Positions 43,843 through 53,538 are shown, counted from the first letter of the stretch. The stretch is DNA of 64,000 nt from Deltaproteobacteria bacterium (GCA_016210115.1 JACQUW010000004.1:41906-105905); one strand, 5' to 3'. Numbers and translations are program-made. The notes: generated by a model from the letters alone, not told the origin.

Positions 43843-44244
43843 ATGAAAGTCACAGAAGTAATGACTGAGAATCCTACAAGCGTACAACCGACTGATGCCA
43901 TTTGGCAGGCTGAGGAACTCATGGACCAACGGGGTTTTCGTCAGCTTCCCGTTCTTCAGGGTACGGAGCTGGTTGGGATTATTACGGACCGCGACATCCG
44001 CTCGTTTCTGAGCGGGAGGCTTTTCGGCACACCAGAGGAGCGGGAAAAGGCAATGAACACGAAAGTGTCGGCGGTCATGACCACTAAGCCGATTACGCTG
44101 TCTCCTGACGATGATCTGCGCGATGCCGTGGAGGTTCTGATCGATGAAAAAATTGGCGCCATCCCTGTGGTGGATGAAGATGAAGGATTGGTAGGCATAG
44201 TTTCCTACGTGGATGTTCTACGGGCGTTTCTTGAGCGTTTATGA
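43843..44244 (+). CDS. CBS-domain pair protein
   Basis: 133 residues, two CBS domains: MKVTEVMTENPTSVQPTDAI with ELVGIITDRDIRSFL, and VSAVMTTKPITLSPDDDL with EGLVGIVSYVDVLRAFLERL. CBS pairs bind adenine nucleotides and act as energy or redox sensors. Strong ribosome-binding site GAGGAGGGG. It is the first gene of an apparent operon with a second CBS protein and the EIIA-ATPase. Confidence 0.92.
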   Translation: MKVTEVMTENPTSVQPTDAIWQAEELMDQRGFRQLPVLQGTELVGIITDRDIRSFLSGRLFGTPEEREKAMNTKVSAVMTTKPITLSPDDDLRDAVEVLIDEKIGAIPVVDEDEGLVGIVSYVDVLRAFLERL

Positions 44245-44284
44245 TCGACACAATGATGGAGCAGCTCCAGAAGGAGGGCCGCAG

Positions 44285-44722
44285 ATGAAAGAGGCGACGG
44301 TTGCGGAAATTATGATGAAGGCCCCGGTCACGCTTTCGCCGGACGATACCCTGGATTTGGCGAACGACATCATGTCTCTCGGTCGTATACGTCACATTCC
44401 GATCGTGGACAACAATCTCTTGGTGGGCGTGCTGAGCCAACGCGATCTTTTCGGCGCCGCCGTAGGCGTCGTGATCGGGTTGAAGAGCAAGGAACAAAGG
44501 GACCTCCTCAAGAGCTTTCGCATCAGAGAGATTATGCAGACCGCAGTGGTCACGGTCTCCGCCGGAGCCACAGTGAAAGAAGCGGCTCAACTGATGGCAG
44601 AAAAAAAAATCGGCTGCCTTCCCGTCCTGGAGGGTAACAATCTGGTGGGTCTGATTACGCTTACGAATATCTTACGCTATGTCGCCAGCACTAACGAAAA
44701 AACTTTCGCAGGCCCTCAGTAA
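44285..44722 (+). CDS. CBS-domain pair protein, second
   Basis: 145 residues from the ATG at 44285, preceded by AGAAGGAGG. CBS1: ATVAEIMMKAPVTLSPDDTL with LLVGVLSQRDLFGAAV; CBS2: FRIREIMQTAVVTVSAGATV with GLITLTNILRYV. An insertion of about 20 residues (VIGLKSKEQRDLLKS) sits between the domains, as in AcuB-like proteins. It follows the first CBS gene by 40 bases and precedes the ATPase by 75, so a shared regulatory role is likely. Confidence 0.92.
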   Translation: MKEATVAEIMMKAPVTLSPDDTLDLANDIMSLGRIRHIPIVDNNLLVGVLSQRDLFGAAVGVVIGLKSKEQRDLLKSFRIREIMQTAVVTVSAGATVKEAAQLMAEKKIGCLPVLEGNNLVGLITLTNILRYVASTNEKTFAGPQ

Positions 44723-44796
44723 GTTCTCTCGAGAAGCTCGCTCTCCCCTTCTCTGATCAAACCGAGCAAGCACATGGCCTTGCTGGTGTCTTTCCC

Positions 44797-47700
44797 ATGA
44801 TCGCTGAGCTGCTCAAATCGGAGAAGGTCGTGGTTGGACTGAAAGGAGAGGTCCATCAGGCTTTGGAAGACCTCCTCCGTCGCTCCTCTTTTCCCGATCG
44901 AATCGCAGAGTTCCGGGCCGGCCTCACCCTGCATAGAAATGCCAATCCCTACAGCTATGTCGGGGATGAGATCGCCATTCCCCATGTGCGTCTGGAAGGC
45001 CTCCCTCGTCCGGAGATGATTCTAGGCCTCTCCCGCAGCGGCATCCCGCTCAACGGCCATTCCGTCAAAATCCTGCTCTTCTTCGCCACTCCAGCGGATC
45101 AGACGGAGGAGCATCTTCAGCTTCTGCAAAGGCTCACCGCGTTGTTGCCTGCAATCAAAGAAGACCTCTTGAAGCAGCGGGACCCGCAAAACGCGCTGAG
45201 AGTAATCGCCAAGGCGGAGCCGCAGGCGGGAAAAGCCACGTACTTCAACTTAACCCAGGGACAGGTTGCCTTTGAATTGCAAACCGATCTGGAACAGGGA
45301 CTCACGCTGGGGGAGGCCCGGCGCCGGCTCCTGCAGCATGGACCGAATCTGATCAAGCGGGTTGGAAAGATCCCGTGGTATCTAAAACTGCTCAAAAACT
45401 TCGTCAGCTTCTTTGCTGTTCTTCTGTGGATCGCGGCTTTTCTGTGTTTCGTTCCGGGCGTGGATATGCCCCAGTTGGGAATCGCTATACTGGCGGTTGT
45501 CCTTGTCAACGGCCTCTTTGCCTTTCTTCAGGAGCACAAGTCCGACCGCGCCCTAGAGATCCTGCAGCGTATGATCTCGCAGAGATGCCGGGTTCTCAGA
45601 GAAGGAACAACACTGGGAATTGATGCGGCCGAACTGGTGCCGGGAGATCTGATCCTCCTCGATGAAGGAGACCTCGTCCCTGCCGATGCCCGGCTCATAG
45701 AAGCGTTTGAGGTGGAAGTCGACAACTCTTCTCTCACCGGAGAGTCGACGCCGGCGCACCGGTATAAATCCGACCGTCCAATCCTGATTTCAGGTAAATT
45801 CCTCTGGATCGAGCTTCCCAACATTGTTTTTGCGGGAACAGCCCTCGTCAGAGGCCACGCGCGCGCAGTGGTCTTCGGCACGGGAATGCATTCGGAAATC
45901 GGTAAGATTGCGGGGCTGACCCAGGCAATTAAAGCCGAGGAGAGCCCGCTCCAGAAGCAGCTCCATGCGACGGTCGTTTCAATCGCGGCGCTGGCGGCCG
46001 GGCTTGGAATGGCATTTCTCTTTCTGGGCTGGCTCGTCGCCGGTCTGTCTTTCGTGCAGGCCTTTATTTTTTTTATCGGACTTTTCGTCGCCAATGTGCC
46101 CGAAGGTTTACTCCCAACTGTCACTCTCTCGCTATCCATGGCCGTGACTCGAATGGCGAGAAGGAATGCGCTGGTCAAGAGTTTGCCTTCAGTGGAAACC
46201 CTCGGCTGCACTACCGTGATCTGCTGCGATAAGACCGGAACTCTGACCCAGAATCTCATGATGGTCAATCAGCTCTACGTGGACGGTAAGATTATTGAAG
46301 TCTCCGGAGTTGGTTATCAGCCCCGGGGCAGTTTTTCTCACGACGGCCGCAGCCTTTCCCTGGATCACATCTCCGCCTGGACCGCACTGCGCCGGCTCCT
46401 GGAGTGCTCGTTTATCTGCAACAATGCGCGGCTGGAAAAACCCGGTTCCGAGTACAGGGTGTTAGGGGATGCAACTGAGGGGGCGCTTCTCTGCCTGGCC
46501 GAAAAAGGGGGTTTTCGGGGAGCCCTTCAGCGTCTTCACGTCAACCCTTTCGATTCCACGCGCAAGAGGATGAGCGTCGTGGTGAGACTCGAAGGAGACA
46601 GAAACAAAAGGCTCTATGCCAAAGGAGCCCCTCTGGAAACCCTGCAGCGCTGTGATCGCGTCCTTCGCAATGATGAGACGCGGCCCTTAAGCGAAGCCGA
46701 GCGCCGTCAGATTATGGCGCAAAACGACGCGATGGCCGGCCGTGGCCTTCGGGTGCTCGCTCTGGCTTATCGAGACGATCCGGAATTCCAGGCACGGACT
46801 ACGTATTCGGTGGAACAGGTAGAAGAGCGGCTCGTTTTCGTCGGCCTTGCGGCCATGGCGGATCCCATTCGTCCTGAGGTTCCGCAAGCAATCCGCGCCT
46901 GCCATACTGCCGGGATCCGGATAATCATGATCACAGGAGATTATGCGCTGACTGCGTCGAGCATCGGCCGTCAAATCGGTCTGGGCAATGGCCGCCCGTT
47001 GAAGAGTTTTACCGGCGCTGAGGCCTCCGAAATGGACGAGACCGAGTTGAAAGCCGTTCTGGCAGAGGGCGAAATTATTTTCGCCCGTGTCGCCCCGGAG
47101 CATAAACTCCGCATCGTTTCGATTCTGCAGGAGATGGGAGAGATCGTCGCCGTCACGGGGGACGGCGTGAACGACGCCCCGGCCCTCAAGAAGGCTGACA
47201 TCGGAATCGCCATGGGGGTGCGCGGCAACGACGTGGCCAAAGAGGCCGCGCACATGATTCTAACCGACGACAACTTTAGCTCCATTGTGGCCGCCATCGA
47301 GGAAGGGCGCGCCATTTTCGACAACATTAAACGTTTCGCGGCCTATGTCCTCAACAGCAATCCGCAGGAAATGTATCCGTACATTTTTTGGATGCTGTTT
47401 CCCGGCATACCGCTGGCCATGACCGTCATGGGTGTCCTGGCTGTGGACGTCGGCACCGATCTCATCCCGGCCATGGGAATCGGCATCGAGCCCCCGGAAA
47501 AGGGGATCATGGAGAGGCCGCCGCGCCGCCGGGATGAGAAGCTCCTGTCGCTTCCGTTTATCCTGCGGTCGTATTTCGTTCAGGGAACCGTGCTGGCGCT
47601 GAGCTGCTACGCAACTTACCTCTATGCGGGATGGCTCCTGGGTCATTGGAAACCCGGTCTCCCGTTGAGCGCTATGCCATCCTCGCCGCCCGATCTAAAT

Positions 47701-48321
47701 CTCAGCCACGCCTCGCCAGCCTATCTCCAAACTCTGACGGCCTATTTCTTCCCGACGGTGACCACACAGATCGCCAATGTCCTTTGCAAGCGCTCCTGGA
47801 AGACCTCGCTCTTCCACAAGGACTTTCTCAGCGCCACGCACAGAGCACACATTCTTGAGGCATTGGCCCATTGGCGCCCTCGTCCTTACAGCGCCAGGGT
47901 TCGAATCGACTATCATATTTCACGAATCAGCCAGTTCGAATTTATCGGAGCCGTTTTCGCGATCCTTAAGGCTGTCGTTCTCTTCCCTTTCAAAATCCTG
48001 CTGATGCTTTTCTCGAGAATAATGGTCATCCTGGAGCGGCCGCTCATCACCCCGTTGACGACCCGGGCCGCGCGTTTTCTGGAGCGCCATGATCTGGTAC
48101 TGAATCTTATTTCCAACCCTCTCATCGACCTCGGCATCCTGTTTGAGTTGCTGCTCTGTTATCTGTTTTTTTACACGCCTCTCTCTGCTGTCTACTACTT
48201 CGCGCCCGTACCGTGGCATGTTTATCTTTTCGCCTTCCACGGCACGCTGGTTTTGCTGGTTCTTGAGGAGATTAAGAAGTATTATCGCCGTCGCGGTCAT
48301 GCCCTGGAATTCCTGGGCTGA
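44797..48321 (+). CDS. P-type cation ATPase with N-terminal PTS EIIA (PtsN-like) domain
   Basis: 1174 residues in one uninterrupted frame. Residues 1-150 form an EIIA-Ntr-like domain: DRIAEFRAGLTLHRNANPYS and the phospho-histidine motif GDEIAIPHVRLEGL (His63). The rest is a type II P-type ATPase: cation-ATPase N-domain (LGEARRRLLQHGPN), TGES (residues 314-317), helix M4 VANVPEGLLPTVT (Pro435), phosphorylation motif CDKTGTLTQN (Asp478), hinge TGDGVNDAPALKKADIGIAM (about 786), and a long C-terminal membrane part. NVPEGLLPTVT in M4 and the general pattern lean toward the Na+/K+-ATPase (IIC) branch rather than Ca2+ pumps. The transported ion is not certain. The fusion implies control by nitrogen-PTS phosphorylation. 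Confidence 0.93.
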   Translation: MIAELLKSEKVVVGLKGEVHQALEDLLRRSSFPDRIAEFRAGLTLHRNANPYSYVGDEIAIPHVRLEGLPRPEMILGLSRSGIPLNGHSVKILLFFATPADQTEEHLQLLQRLTALLPAIKEDLLKQRDPQNALRVIAKAEPQAGKATYFNLTQGQVAFELQTDLEQGLTLGEARRRLLQHGPNLIKRVGKIPWYLKLLKNFVSFFAVLLWIAAFLCFVPGVDMPQLGIAILAVVLVNGLFAFLQEHKSDRALEILQRMISQRCRVLREGTTLGIDAAELVPGDLILLDEGDLVPADARLIEAFEVEVDNSSLTGESTPAHRYKSDRPILISGKFLWIELPNIVFAGTALVRGHARAVVFGTGMHSEIGKIAGLTQAIKAEESPLQKQLHATVVSIAALAAGLGMAFLFLGWLVAGLSFVQAFIFFIGLFVANVPEGLLPTVTLSLSMAVTRMARRNALVKSLPSVETLGCTTVICCDKTGTLTQNLMMVNQLYVDGKIIEVSGVGYQPRGSFSHDGRSLSLDHISAWTALRRLLECSFICNNARLEKPGSEYRVLGDATEGALLCLAEKGGFRGALQRLHVNPFDSTRKRMSVVVRLEGDRNKRLYAKGAPLETLQRCDRVLRNDETRPLSEAERRQIMAQNDAMAGRGLRVLALAYRDDPEFQARTTYSVEQVEERLVFVGLAAMADPIRPEVPQAIRACHTAGIRIIMITGDYALTASSIGRQIGLGNGRPLKSFTGAEASEMDETELKAVLAEGEIIFARVAPEHKLRIVSILQEMGEIVAVTGDGVNDAPALKKADIGIAMGVRGNDVAKEAAHMILTDDNFSSIVAAIEEGRAIFDNIKRFAAYVLNSNPQEMYPYIFWMLFPGIPLAMTVMGVLAVDVGTDLIPAMGIGIEPPEKGIMERPPRRRDEKLLSLPFILRSYFVQGTVLALSCYATYLYAGWLLGHWKPGLPLSAMPSSPPDLNLSHASPAYLQTLTAYFFPTVTTQIANVLCKRSWKTSLFHKDFLSATHRAHILEALAHWRPRPYSARVRIDYHISRISQFEFIGAVFAILKAVVLFPFKILLMLFSRIMVILERPLITPLTTRAARFLERHDLVLNLISNPLIDLGILFELLLCYLFFYTPLSAVYYFAPVPWHVYLFAFHGTLVLLVLEEIKKYYRRRGHALEFLG

Positions 48322-48359
48322 CGCGAGGTTTACCGATCAATCACAAGACAGGAGGTGCT

Positions 48360-48626
48360 ATGGCTGGTTTTTTGGGAGAGAAGGAGGTCCTGACCAGGGA
48401 ACGCATCAAAGAGATCCTGATCAACAAGGAGTATTCCTTTCTCGAGGAAAAGGTCTCTCTTTTGGGAATCGAAGGCGACAATCTGATTCTCAAAATTTCC
48501 TTGCTCTTGGAATACCGCAAACGAATGATTTCGATTGAGGAGAAGGATCGCATCCTTGTCCCCTTCAAAGATTTCAAGGTGGAGGATTGGGGCGATGGGG
48601 TGCACAAAGTGGCGGATATCGTTTAA
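48360..48626 (+). CDS. Small hypothetical protein behind the ATPase
   Basis: 88 residues, MAGFLGEKEVLTRERIKEIL, with ACAGGAGG seven bases before the ATG. It is acidic-to-neutral, soluble, with alternating helix and strand (SFLEEKVSLLGIEGDNLILK, then RILVPFKDFKVEDWGDG). Its position 38 bases after the ATPase suggests it belongs to the same operon. I do not recognise the family. Confidence 0.6.
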   Translation: MAGFLGEKEVLTRERIKEILINKEYSFLEEKVSLLGIEGDNLILKISLLLEYRKRMISIEEKDRILVPFKDFKVEDWGDGVHKVADIV

Positions 48627-48659
48627 AGGGTCACCGGCGCTGCGGCTTTGGTTAACCCA

Positions 48660-50537
48660 TCACCCGGTGGTGGAAGTCACCAGGGTTTTGCCGCCCTCTG
48701 AGGAGAAGGGAGCGCCGGAGAGGAGTTGCCGCAAGTTTAGTATTTGGTCTCGCGTCTGCAGCAAAGTCGTTCCCAACTGATCAGCGCCTGCCGAGCGCAA
48801 GGCACTGCTGCTTTCCTCGGAATGTGCTCTTAACCCCCATCGTCCGACAATGATCTTGAGTGGTAAGGACAAGGCCCGTAGCCGCTTGCACAGATAACGC
48901 GCCTGCGCAAGCCCCCCCGGCGGCAGCGCGACGATGCAGACGACGGGTGGACGGCCGTCCTCAACTCGCGATATGACCTCGGAGGCGAGCGTCTCAACGG
49001 AAATAACCTCCATTTCACATGTGGATCCGAGTAATTGGCGCAGCATCATGAGCCCAACCTCGTCCGCACTATCGTGCGCCGGGCAGCCCAGTATCCGAAT
49101 TTTTGGCAGGGACGTTTCCCCAGATGGGAGAGGTGAGTCGTTTTGGAACTGAAGCTCGGCATCAGCCAGGGTATCCAAGATCTCCCGGGTCGTATTGACG
49201 ACGAAGCGCGCTTCCCGTTCCTCCAGATTACCACGAAGACGATCTTTCTTTGCATAGGTGAAAGCCGGCAGCAGCACTTCACTGTAGAGCTGTTCGAGGG
49301 GATTTTTTCTCAGGTAATCCTTAATGATGGTCTCAGCCTCGGCTCGATCCATGGCCAGCAGCCTCTGATAATAGCTGATTCTCGTTTCCATTACCGGCTC
49401 GTCGCTCAAGAGCACCTGGATGAACTCCAACTGGGGGAAGTGCTTGGCGAAGACAACCAAGCAAACGGTCAGGGGTGTAGCCAGAAGGAGTCCGATTGGA
49501 CCCCACAGCCATGTCCAGAACGCAATCATGACCAGCAACGGGACTTGGGAAACGCCGACGTTTCTCCCGTATAGCAACGGCTCCAGAAGCATATTGATGC
49601 CCGATTTCAAGACGAAAAACAGGGCGATCACCACCAACGGCCACCACCAGTCCCTGAATACCGCCAGACTAAGAATGGTCGGGAGGGCGGTCGCCGCCCA
49701 GAATCCGACGACCGGTATGAAAAGCAAGGGAATGGCTAAAAGTCCCCATAAAAAGGCATACGGCAGGCCAATGAGAAAGAGAGCTGTTGCTATAATGACT
49801 CCAAAACAACTATTGATCGTTATTTGCATGAGCAAATAGCGGCTGATGCGCCGGCCCGCGTCCTCCATGGCCCTCGTGGTAACGGTCAACTTGCCGTAAC
49901 CAATCACTCGGATCAAACGGTTGCGCAGCTCTTCGCGCTGGGCGAGCATGAAGATCAGCAGGCCGAATACCAAAGCGGCGCTGGCGAGGGGTTGAACCAG
50001 CGGCCCGACATAGAGTGAACGCCATGAATCCGGTTGGATAACGACGGGCAGTGGTTTGCTAGCTGTTGATGCGGGTTGGCTCCGATCGATTTCCTCCTTT
50101 ACCTCCTCGACCGTTTCCTGGACTTTCTCCAGAGCCCCGCCTTTCACCATACTACGCAGGTCGCGGATTTTTTGCATGATGTTATGCCGGTAATCGGGCA
50201 ACTCGCTCGCGAGGGTAGTGATCTGAGAAGCACCGATCCAGCCGATTGTCGTCAAGACAAGAAACGTGAGGAGTATAACAAGAACTACGGAGGGAGCGCG
50301 TCCGAGTCCGATCTTTTCCAGGGCGGTTGTTAACGGGCTCAATAAAAAAGTCAGCAGGATGGCCAGGGCAACCGGAATCAAAACCGCTTGCGCCCAGTAC
50401 AGGCACGTAACCAGGAGAACAAGACCAGCGGCGACGATCAGAGGTCGTCTCTGGTGGCTCGCGCTAATGCTGGCCTCGACCGCGGCTCGGCCGCGCTTTC
50501 GGTGCAGGCCTGGGTTAACCGACATCCCCTTGGAAGG
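48660..50537 (-). CDS. AI-2E/PerM-family permease with a cytoplasmic C-terminal domain
   Basis: About 625 residues from the ATG at 50537; the ATG at 50525 is an alternative. The membrane part has the PerM pattern: [20 protein letters not shown], a periplasmic-type helical insert ([17 protein letters not shown]), [20 protein letters not shown], and [20 protein letters not shown] to [20 protein letters not shown]-terminal region of about 180 residues ([20 protein letters not shown], then [20 protein letters not shown]) resembles a cobalamin-binding-like Rossmann fold. AI-2E-family members export small molecules; the substrate here is unknown. The 5' end overlaps a metallopeptidase relic. Confidence 0.82.
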   Translation of the reverse strand, partial: PSKGMSVNPGLHRKRGRAAVEASISASHQRRPLIVAAGLVLLVTCLYWAQAVLIPVALAILLTFLLSPLTTALEKIGLGRAPSVVLVILLTFLVLTTIGWIGASQITTLASELPDYRHNIMQKIRDLRSMVKGGALEKVQETVEEVKEEIDRSQPASTASKPLPVVIQPDSWRSLYVGPLVQPLASAALVFGLLIFMLAQREELRNRLIRVIGYGKLTVTTRAMEDAGRRISRYLLMQITINSCFGVIIATALFLIGLPYAFLWGLLAIPLLFIPVVGFWAATALPTILSLAVFRDWWWPLVVIALFFVLKSGINMLLEPLLYGRNVGVSQVPLLVMIAFWTWLWGPIGLLLATPLTVCLVVFAKHFPQLEFIQVLLSDEPVMETRISYYQRLLAMDRAEAETIIKDYLRKNPLEQLYSEVLLPAFTYAKKDRLRGNLEEREARFVVNTTREILDTLADAELQFQNDSPLPSGETSLPKIRILGCPAHDSADEVGLMMLRQLLGSTCEMEVISVETLASEVISRVEDGRPPVVCIVALPPGGLAQARYLCKRLRALSLPLKIIVGRWGLRAHSEESSSALRSAGADQLGTTLLQTRDQILNLRQLLSGAPFSSEGGKTLVTSTTG

Positions 50538-50974
50538 CATTGCACAGCCTAAGATGCGCCCGTTCAAGCCCCGGGCGAAACCACTGGACGCGCTGTGCCG
50601 AACTGCCGTAAGTAAACGATTCGGGCACCACTTGACCTCTGGTTCGCCGCTGAATCCGGTCGTCACCGATCGCACCGGCTGCCTTGAGGCCCTCCTCGAT
50701 GTCGCCCGCTTCGAGAATTTGCCGGGCCCTGTGCGCTTTATGAGCCCAAACACCGGCGAGGCAATCGGCCTGAAGTTCGAGCCTTACGGAAAGTTTGTTG
50801 CCTTCCAGGGGATGCGCCCGCTCACGCATCTTCGTCACTCTCTGAGAATTTCCCAACAACGTTTGAACATGGTGGCCTACTTCGTGCGCGATAACGTAGG
50901 CTTGCGTGAAGTCGCCGATCAAACTTTTGCCGATCCAGCTCGATGCCTTTTTCTTTCAGAAGATCTAAACTCAT
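50515..50974 (-). pseudogene. Zinc metallopeptidase (YpfJ-like) C-terminal relic joined to another gene's start
   Basis: From about 50922 leftward one frame reads [20 protein letters not shown] (HExxH zinc motif), ANKLSV-like [40 protein letters not shown] and [15 protein letters not shown], the C-terminal half of neutral zinc metallopeptidases. The front half is missing. Instead, another frame begins at the ATG at 50974 (overlapping the DUF3618 stop) with [19 protein letters not shown], which is not from a metallopeptidase. Two genes have been joined out of frame by a deletion. Confidence 0.75.
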
Positions 50975-51456
50975 GAGAAGTGTCCTTTCTCCGGTTTGAA
51001 CAACCGATTTTGATTGCCGTCCCGGGGAGCGCCCGGCGAGAATGCATTCCTCATTGCGAGCCCAAAAAGGATTAGCAAGAAGCGCAACAACAAACCCCGG
51101 TTTTTCAAAAGGCCACGACCTTGTTGCGCGGCTTTGCTGAAACTCCCGGCAAGAGTCGCTGTTTTGCTGTAGGCCCGGTGGTTCAAGGCGACCCGGCGGC
51201 GCAGAAAGGTCACGGAGAGAATGCCGCCGGCCGCAAGCAAAACACTTGGCACGGGGTGCTGCTTGACAGAGGTGACCAGCTCTCGGCCCCGCGCGCGCAA
51301 GGACGTCAAGGATCGGTCCAGCAACTCTCGTGGCGACAACTTCCGCTCCAGCGCATCGAGAGTCCGGTCCATCTCGGCCAGAGTTTGGTTGATTTCCCGC
51401 TCGAGCGTCGCTGAATCTTTGTGGGCGTCGTCTCGGTTATCTGTAGCCGAAATCAT
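50971..51456 (-). CDS. DUF3618-type membrane-associated protein
   Basis: 161 residues. The N-terminal segment LEREINQTLAEMDRTLDALE followed by RKLSPRELLDRSL matches DUF3618. A membrane segment (VPSVLLAAGGILSVTFL) and a second one (LLLRFLLILFGLAM) follow. Its start overlaps the stop of the upstream holin-like gene (ATGA), so the two are coupled. Function unknown; a stress-related envelope role is commonly supposed. Confidence 0.7.
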   Translation of the reverse strand: MISATDNRDDAHKDSATLEREINQTLAEMDRTLDALERKLSPRELLDRSLTSLRARGRELVTSVKQHPVPSVLLAAGGILSVTFLRRRVALNHRAYSKTATLAGSFSKAAQQGRGLLKNRGLLLRFLLILFGLAMRNAFSPGAPRDGNQNRLFKPEKGHFS

Positions 51457-51893
51457 GCAATCCTCCTTTGCACCATTTCCTTATCTTTGCGTAAAGCTTC
51501 TTGAGTCCGGTCGGGCTTCAGGCCCGAAGGCTCGAGATTCTTTTTGCCTCGCAGCACCATTACGGCACCGATGATCACGACCAGTGCACCCACTAAAAGC
51601 GCCGCCAACCATGCTTCCATCACCTTTGCCAAACCAAGGACGGCCGCGGCCAGAAGCACGAGAACTCCCAAAAAAAGAACCGCGCCTCCGGCGGCGAGGG
51701 TCACCGCGCCGATTTTCGCTTTTGTAGCTGCTTCCGAGAACTCCGCTTTGGCCAACGCGATTTCCTTCCGAAACAGGACTGATACTTCATCGATCAACCG
51801 GCGTAGCAAACCGGCGATGGACTCGGATCGCTCTGGCCCGGAGGGATGCGCTGGATACATATTAGAAGATGTCGTTTGTTGTCCCATGGTCAT
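51453..51893 (-). CDS. Phage-holin-family (YqjE/DUF1469-like) membrane protein
   Basis: 146 residues from the ATG at 51893 (AGGAAAT upstream). SIAGLLRRLIDEVSVLFRKE and IALAKAEFSEAATKAKIGAV form the amphipathic N-terminal part, followed by two membrane helices (GAVLFLGVLVLLAAAVLGLA; LAALLVGALVVIIGAVMVL). This is the usual architecture of the holin-III/YqjE family, which often sits next to DUF3618 genes as here. The frame is open further upstream into the YihY relic. Confidence 0.8.
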   Translation of the reverse strand: MTMGQQTTSSNMYPAHPSGPERSESIAGLLRRLIDEVSVLFRKEIALAKAEFSEAATKAKIGAVTLAAGGAVLFLGVLVLLAAAVLGLAKVMEAWLAALLVGALVVIIGAVMVLRGKKNLEPSGLKPDRTQEALRKDKEMVQRRIA

Positions 51894-52029
51894 ATTTCCT
51901 TTTCCTGATTTCGCAAATGCAAATTCCTCTGACTCCGCATGGCGGCCGGCAAGGTCTCCCTGCCCATTTCCTGCCGCATGCATCTCGCGGCTCCGGGGTT
52001 CTTCCTTACCTTGCTCCTTCCGTTCCTCC

Positions 52030-52405
52030 ATTGCGCGGGCCATTCTCAATCTGCTAACACTTCGCGCTTCGGCAGCTTTCTCCTCTTCCGCCGCCCGCCC
52101 GACCGTATCGGCGACGTACACCCACGCTGGCCCATGGGTTTTCCCGCGCCCGCAGTCGTGTCTTTGACGGTTTGATGTTCCATTTCCGCGTTGATCTCCG
52201 CGCCGATCAACACGGCGTAAACAGATACGAAGAACCACATCATGAGAACGACAACGACTCCCAACGAGCCATAGGTTTTGAGATTGTCGTCGGAAATTTC
52301 TCGCCTGACACGGACGTAGATGTCCCGCCACCCTTTTCGGGGAATCTCTGCGGGGCGGCTCGCTTGCCGCCCGCGGTCATCGCTGCGACCGGAAATAGCG
52401 TTCAT
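52030..52405 (-). pseudogene. YihY/BrkB-family membrane protein with internal deletion and frameshift
   Basis: The N-terminus GRQASRPAEIPRKGWRDIYV, RVRREISDDNL is the family's standard opening. It is joined directly to KTYGSLGVVVVLMMWFFVSV and LIGAEINAEMEHQTVKDTTA from the far C-terminal end. About 200 residues and most membrane helices are missing between DNL and KTYGS, with the frame kept. A further shift near 52125 leads to YVADTVGRAAEEEKAAEA. The product could not form the normal six-helix protein. Confidence 0.8.
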
Positions 52406-52611
52406 GACCTAGCCGGGGCGGCGGAAAAAAGCACAAAACCTGGGGAGGTCATTTCTTCGAACGTATGCCACCGGTCGAAGCGGTGGTTGTAAACCCGTTC
52501 GAATTGTCAACCGGACATCTGGTGTCTGGCCAGTTTATTATTAGAGATCGTCGAAGGCCGGTGATGGGAACCGGGCCGCCATCACTCTTCACCGCGGCCC
52601 CTCCCTAAAGC

Positions 52612-52899
52612 CTAATGAGAATAGGCGTCTTTACGATCGGTGTGGTCGTGGCCTTCAAGCTTTACCATCTTGTTGTACAGCCCGATAATGAGCCAGGTAG
52701 GGACCCATTGGGCGAGAAAGTTACCCCACTTCCCCCGCCCGAGAATCTGCATGGCCAGCGAGGCCGCCATTGCGCCGACAGCTATGGCAAGGTAAGCCGA
52801 GGACGGAATGGCGGCCGTGTATTCTTCCACCGACTTTGTAAACTGATCCTCGGTCGTTCTTGGACTGTTAGATTTGATGTATTCCATTCCTTCGTTCAT
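52612..52899 (-). CDS. Small conserved-type membrane protein
   Basis: 95 residues, ribosome-binding site GAGGGAGG upstream. A charged N-terminus (SNSPRTTEDQFTKSVEEYTA) precedes two membrane segments (SSAYLAIAVGAMAASLAMQI; NFLAQWVPTWLIIGLYNKMV) and a His/Asp-rich end. I do not know its function. It lies beside the hemerythrin gene on the same strand. Confidence 0.6.
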   Translation of the reverse strand: MNEGMEYIKSNSPRTTEDQFTKSVEEYTAAIPSSAYLAIAVGAMAASLAMQILGRGKWGNFLAQWVPTWLIIGLYNKMVKLEGHDHTDRKDAYSH

Positions 52900-52955
52900 T
52901 TCCTAGTTCCTCCCTCTTAAGTGTTTCCACAGCTCGGGGCGTGGAATTACGCACC

Positions 52956-53429
52956 CTATTTCTTTTTCCGCGTCGACCGGGAGCTGCGGCCTTTCCCGTT
53001 CCCCATCAATTCCCGCTTGCGCCCGGCCATCTTTTCGCCGAGGGCCTTAAGGTCTATTTCTTCGCTCTCTTCTACCTGAGGGAGCATTTCGCCCTCCTCT
53101 TCCTCGACATGATGTTTCACGTTTTCCATCAGCTCCGCGAATTTTGTTTCAAAGTCTTCTCCGTCTCCATCGCTGTTTTTCAGTTCTTGAATGAGGTTTT
53201 TGACCGTTTTGTGTTCCTTGAACGCCTCGTTGGTCATACTGCTCCCGACTTCAGATTTCACGGCCGGGTAAAAGATTTCCTCTTCGATCGCTGCGTGAGC
53301 CTCCAGCTCGGACATGGCGGTTTCAGCAATCCGTCTTTTGGTTTGAGCGCTCTTGGCCTGCTCAAACTTGTGGAAAAGGCCTTCGACCTTTTTATGATCC
53401 TGACGTAGTAATTGCGCGGCATTGGGCAT
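52956..53429 (-). CDS. Hemerythrin HHE-domain protein
   Basis: 157 residues from the ATG at 53429 (GAGGGAGGT upstream). The diiron ligands of the HHE fold are in place: LLRQDHKKVEGLFHKFE, ELEAHAAIEEEIFYPAV, AFKEHKTVKNLIQEL and ENVKHHVEEEEGEMLPQV. A lysine-rich tail (RSSRSTRKKK) ends the protein. Such proteins bind O2 or NO, or protect against oxidative stress, in the cytoplasm. Confidence 0.9.
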   Translation of the reverse strand: MPNAAQLLRQDHKKVEGLFHKFEQAKSAQTKRRIAETAMSELEAHAAIEEEIFYPAVKSEVGSSMTNEAFKEHKTVKNLIQELKNSDGDGEDFETKFAELMENVKHHVEEEEGEMLPQVEESEEIDLKALGEKMAGRKRELMGNGKGRSSRSTRKKK

Positions 53430-53509
53430 CGGACATTTACCTCCCTCTTTAAGTGTTCTGCTTGCTTGAAGGTAGGGCTGTACGCTGTAAACCACAATTA
53501 GGTGAATCC

Positions 53510-53538
53510 TTGATCTACGCGAAAACGGTACTTTAAAT
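53510..53538 (+). promoter_or_regulatory. Possible promoter of the racemase-fold gene
   Basis: TTGATC at 53510-53515, 17 bases, TTAAAT at 53533-53538, some 90 bases before the ATG at 53630, which has its own GGGGAGGAG site. Confidence 0.35.
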
